Source: Medicago truncatula
Lineage: Eukaryota; Streptophyta; Magnoliopsida; Fabales; Fabaceae
Direction of reading: 5' to 3'
Length of the DNA stretch: 64,000 nucleotides
Assembly: GCF_003473485.1 (NCBI RefSeq)
Contig: NC_053046.1
Span: 10,116,001 to 10,180,000, forward strand
Shown: piece by piece, positions 61,040 through 64,000 of the stretch
How positions within the stretch are numbered: position 1 is the stretch's first letter
How the letters are laid out: each line of letters opens with the position of its first letter
Position numbers and translations under genes: made by a program
The notes under the pieces: generated by a model
What the model saw: the letters and a program-made list of their open reading frames with translations, nothing else
Told to the model about the DNA's origin: nothing
The model's database searches: none

Positions 61040-64000
61040 CAACTATTATTTCTTAGTAGTTATGCTAAGACTTGCCCTTGTATCTTCAAATACATCTTCT
61101 TGAGTTGCATTGCCGTTAAACACGCGATCATATATGTGTTGCTTTGCTTTATCATCTTTCCATGGATGCTCAACAGTAAACTCGTCTACATAAGTAAGAA
61201 CTTTTCTTTCTTTCACGGCAATCTCTTTTTCACCAAGGGGTCTTAGACGACAGTAAACTCGTATTTTTCCTTTCATATCTGAAAAAGATAACCATATTCC
61301 AATGTTTTTATTATGTATGTGAGTTATATATGTAAATATATACACACATTCACATAGAAATTAAACTTTATGTTCACCTTCTATGGTATTGAAATATCGC
61401 TTTCTGAGAACCTGCTCCTCCTTATAAAGTGATTCCATGTCAGCTAGTTGTGCCGCTTGCATCCTCAGTATGGAAGCTGTTTGTTCATTCTTTCTGTCAA
61501 TGTCCTACATAAAGCAAAATTGAAATTGATAAATGAAATTACCTTGTACGTGACGCAAATAAAGTGAACATGTTGAACCTATAAATAAAAAGTAGCAAAA
61601 CCTCTTTCATTTCTCTCAAATCTTCTAGTTCTTTTAAATTGTTCTTCAACACAGCCAATTCAGTGTCCTTCGCCAAAAGTGTAGATTCAGCCATAACTAA
61701 TTCTTGTTTAAGCACATCTAGTTTTCTTTCAAGGCCGTGTACTTGAGTGTTCAGAGCTTTGCGTTCTTGTTCAAGTTTTCGTTGAAGATAATTAATCTGC
61801 ATCACACCAACCAGAATTTATGTTGATTGAATATATCATCTTAAAATTAAGGCTTTTAAATTCATATATCTAGTTCCAACAAGCTATTTTACCTCTTCAG
61901 TATTCTTCTTCTCAAGCTCAGATATCTTTTGTCTCAAAACTAACTTCTCATTTGTCAAGCATTTGATGGTCTCTTCAGCTAACATAAGCTCGTCTCTACA
62001 AAGTCTCAAGTCATCTTCAAGCTTTTGCAACGCCTATTAGGTGACATCGGAAGTCAACATTTTAAAGATGAAAACAGTGGTTGATCAGGAAAAGAAAAGG
62101 AACCAATCAATATCAGCAACAGAAAGTATCTTACTCGGTCGTTAGCTCCACTAGAGTCCTTATTGGTAACTTCCTCTATCATCAAACTATTCAACTTGGC
62201 TATCTTTGCTTCCAAGCTCCTTTTTTCTATCATTTTAGCCTAGTAAATTTGCATAATCATTAAGAAAAGTTAATATTGCAAAGATAAAAATGAGACTCAT
62301 GCGATGAAGTTACCAAGAGTCAAAAGTTTTACCTGAAGTTCATTATCTTTTTCACTGCATAGTGATGTAAGCCTATCACGGTCATTTGTAACTTCTGCAA
62401 GACTATTCTTGGAAGTTTCTAAAGATTCTTTCAAGCCTTCTAATTCGTGGAGAGTCTCCTCTTCTTGTAATTGCTTCTCATGCAATTTTTCCATCAACTA
62501 TTCAACATGATTTAAATATTATAAACAGTTAGGTGTTTGTTCTACACCTTGTGTTATACTCTATGTTATATACTATACATTAGAATCTTAGACTTACTTG
62601 ATCAGCCGTCCTTTGAGAATCTTCAACAGCTTTTGTTAAATCTTGAACACGTTTCTCGTACGATTCCAAATTCGGAGACTTGAATTCAGTAGAAATTTCT
62701 TTATCCAAAGAACCTGTAGGAGAAGATCGTGTTTTGGAATATCGGCGCAGCATTACATCATTTATGTGTGTCTGAAGGGCTACACAAATTTCTTCTCCCT
62801 GCAAAAATGATAAAACAACAATGATATAAAATAACCCCAATCTAACAAAAAAATATTGATCAAGCCCAAAGGGAAAGATTGGGAACTTGAAGAGTAAAAT
62901 GGTAAATTTCAATGAAGGTGTTAATAGTACCTGCTTGGTTTCAAACTGGAATATGTGAAGAACACCGGCAACTCGCATTTTAAAAAATACAGCAGTGTTA
63001 CTGCTTCCAAATTGCATTATGTCTCTCAATTCAGCTGAGTGCAAATATTCCTTTGGAATGGGACGAAAAAAATGAACCTATAGAAAATTGATCAGAAACA
63101 AACATTTAATTAATTAAAAGTACAACTCAGTGTTCTATTACATGTAAATTATAATAAACCTTGTAATATTATCATTATGACATTAAATCAGTTTTGAATC
63201 TTACCCCTCTCTTGTTAATTGCTAGTATTATTCGTCCAGGTAGGAGTCCAATAGGATCATCAATTTTGCGAACATTAAAGAATACAGAAAAGCCATAAGG
63301 AAGTGTTCTTATTATATGCAGAAACTGTTGTCTTGCATCATCTTTCGTGACATTCTCCTGAAAAGGGAAATCCATCTTATCACAGATAGAACAAGAAAAA
63401 CAATCAGATGAAGTTAGGCTCTTATTATACCAGTGAATGATAGCAAGAAAGAATGTCCAACTCCCATTCGCGTCTAGCTCTAGTCATTGCTATTTGCCTT
63501 GGAAGAAATCGCTCGAGAAATGAATTCCAATCACTGATAAACACAGAAATCACAGTCAGTTGCAGTCATAATATAATAGATTATAGAAAGTAGAAAATAT
63601 TGTAAAGTTTGGTCATAGTAAAATCAATCAAAAGATGTTAAAATAATATTGGAAGATAGTTTATAGCAAGATGAACGTTCAAAGTCACCTACGGGCATGA
63701 TTCAGGTCTTCTAACAAATCCAATCTCAGCCAAGATTTGCAATGCAGAAAGCTTTGATGCATCTTCCCTTCCAATAGGATAATTACCCAAAATATAATCA
63801 TGCTGCAACTGTAAACAAGTATCCAAGCACCAACAAGTCAATACCTTGAAGCAGATCACAGTTTTATTCAAATCAAAACAATAGATTGTTTGGCTGGAGA
63901 AAACATTTTCTATTTTCAATCATAGTTAAAAAATGTAACACTTTTTCCACTTATTCCCTGATCTCAAATATTTGTATAGGAAATGGTAACAAAGTAGAAA
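59518..64000 (-). CDS. KCBP: Kinesin-like calmodulin-binding protein (KCBP/ZWICHEL), 5'-partial
   Basis: Sixteen exons in continuous phase: 63693-63808, 63431-63533, 63205-63357, 62931-63077, 62598-62798, 62333-62497, 62135-62239, 61893-62033, 61602-61796, 61378-61504, 61076-61278, 60728-60910, 60459-60554, 60169-60366, 59795-60066 and 59518-59710; 865 aa of about 1,260. Order: FERM part ([40 protein letters not shown]), long coiled coil, C-terminal motor ([19 protein letters not shown]-loop [24 protein letters not shown]), calmodulin-binding helix ([20 protein letters not shown]) and tail DGRHSM. Known: a minus-end kinesin inactivated by Ca-calmodulin, acting in trichome shape and cell division; the only kinesin class with MyTH4-FERM. 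MyTH4 and the FERM start lie beyond the right edge. The intron after EDTR has a GC donor. Confidence 0.97.

Overview
The window is AT-rich plant nuclear DNA: multi-exon genes with short GT-AG introns, tRNA-derived SINEs, LINE pieces, many small terminal-inverted-repeat (TIR) elements and plant-type snRNA promoters. Gene and repeat sequences look most like a papilionoid legume of the Medicago/Trifolium/pea group. That assignment is inferred from memory and was not searched.

Layout. 27-1874 (+): 3' part of a PIN-LIKES (PILS) auxin-carrier gene, cut by the left edge. About 4.8-13.7 kb: a repeated small-RNA locus with three units. Each unit has a minus-strand U3 snoRNA gene (one good, one with a damaged box D, one truncated) facing away from a plus-strand U5 snRNA gene (three intact-looking copies). 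The promoters can be read directly. Both classes carry the plant upstream element RTCCCACATCG, but the gap from USE to TATA is 24 bp for U3 (Pol III type) and 32 bp for U5 (Pol II type). U3 ends at a T-run and U5 at a plant 3' box. 14877-18923 (-): DGAT2, nine exons, below a cluster of ACGT-core motifs. 19.6-20.7 kb: LINE remnant. 24447-27934 (+): a secreted subtilase, 11 exons, 760 aa. 29213-29644 (-): small coiled-coil protein of unknown role. 32270-35845 (-): L-type lectin receptor kinase resembling the S.5 type. 36.5-42.6 kb: transposon remains only (MITE, MULE-like coding scrap, LINE, a broken Ty1/copia scrap).

43002-57386 (-): three tandem 2-oxoglutarate/Fe(II) dioxygenase genes of the DAO (dioxygenase for auxin oxidation) type. 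The first and third are intact. The middle one is a pseudogene with a nonsense codon and a lost codon in the RxS motif. 59518 to the right edge (-): the kinesin-like calmodulin-binding protein (KCBP/ZWICHEL) with part of its FERM domain, coiled coil, C-terminal motor and calmodulin-binding tail. It is cut by the edge and contains one GC-AG intron.

Working together: PILS (intracellular auxin sequestration) and DAO (auxin oxidation) both lower free auxin, but their presence in one window is probably chance. The most notable feature is the divergent U3/U5 cluster, where two RNA polymerases would read neighbouring, co-duplicated genes of rRNA processing and splicing.
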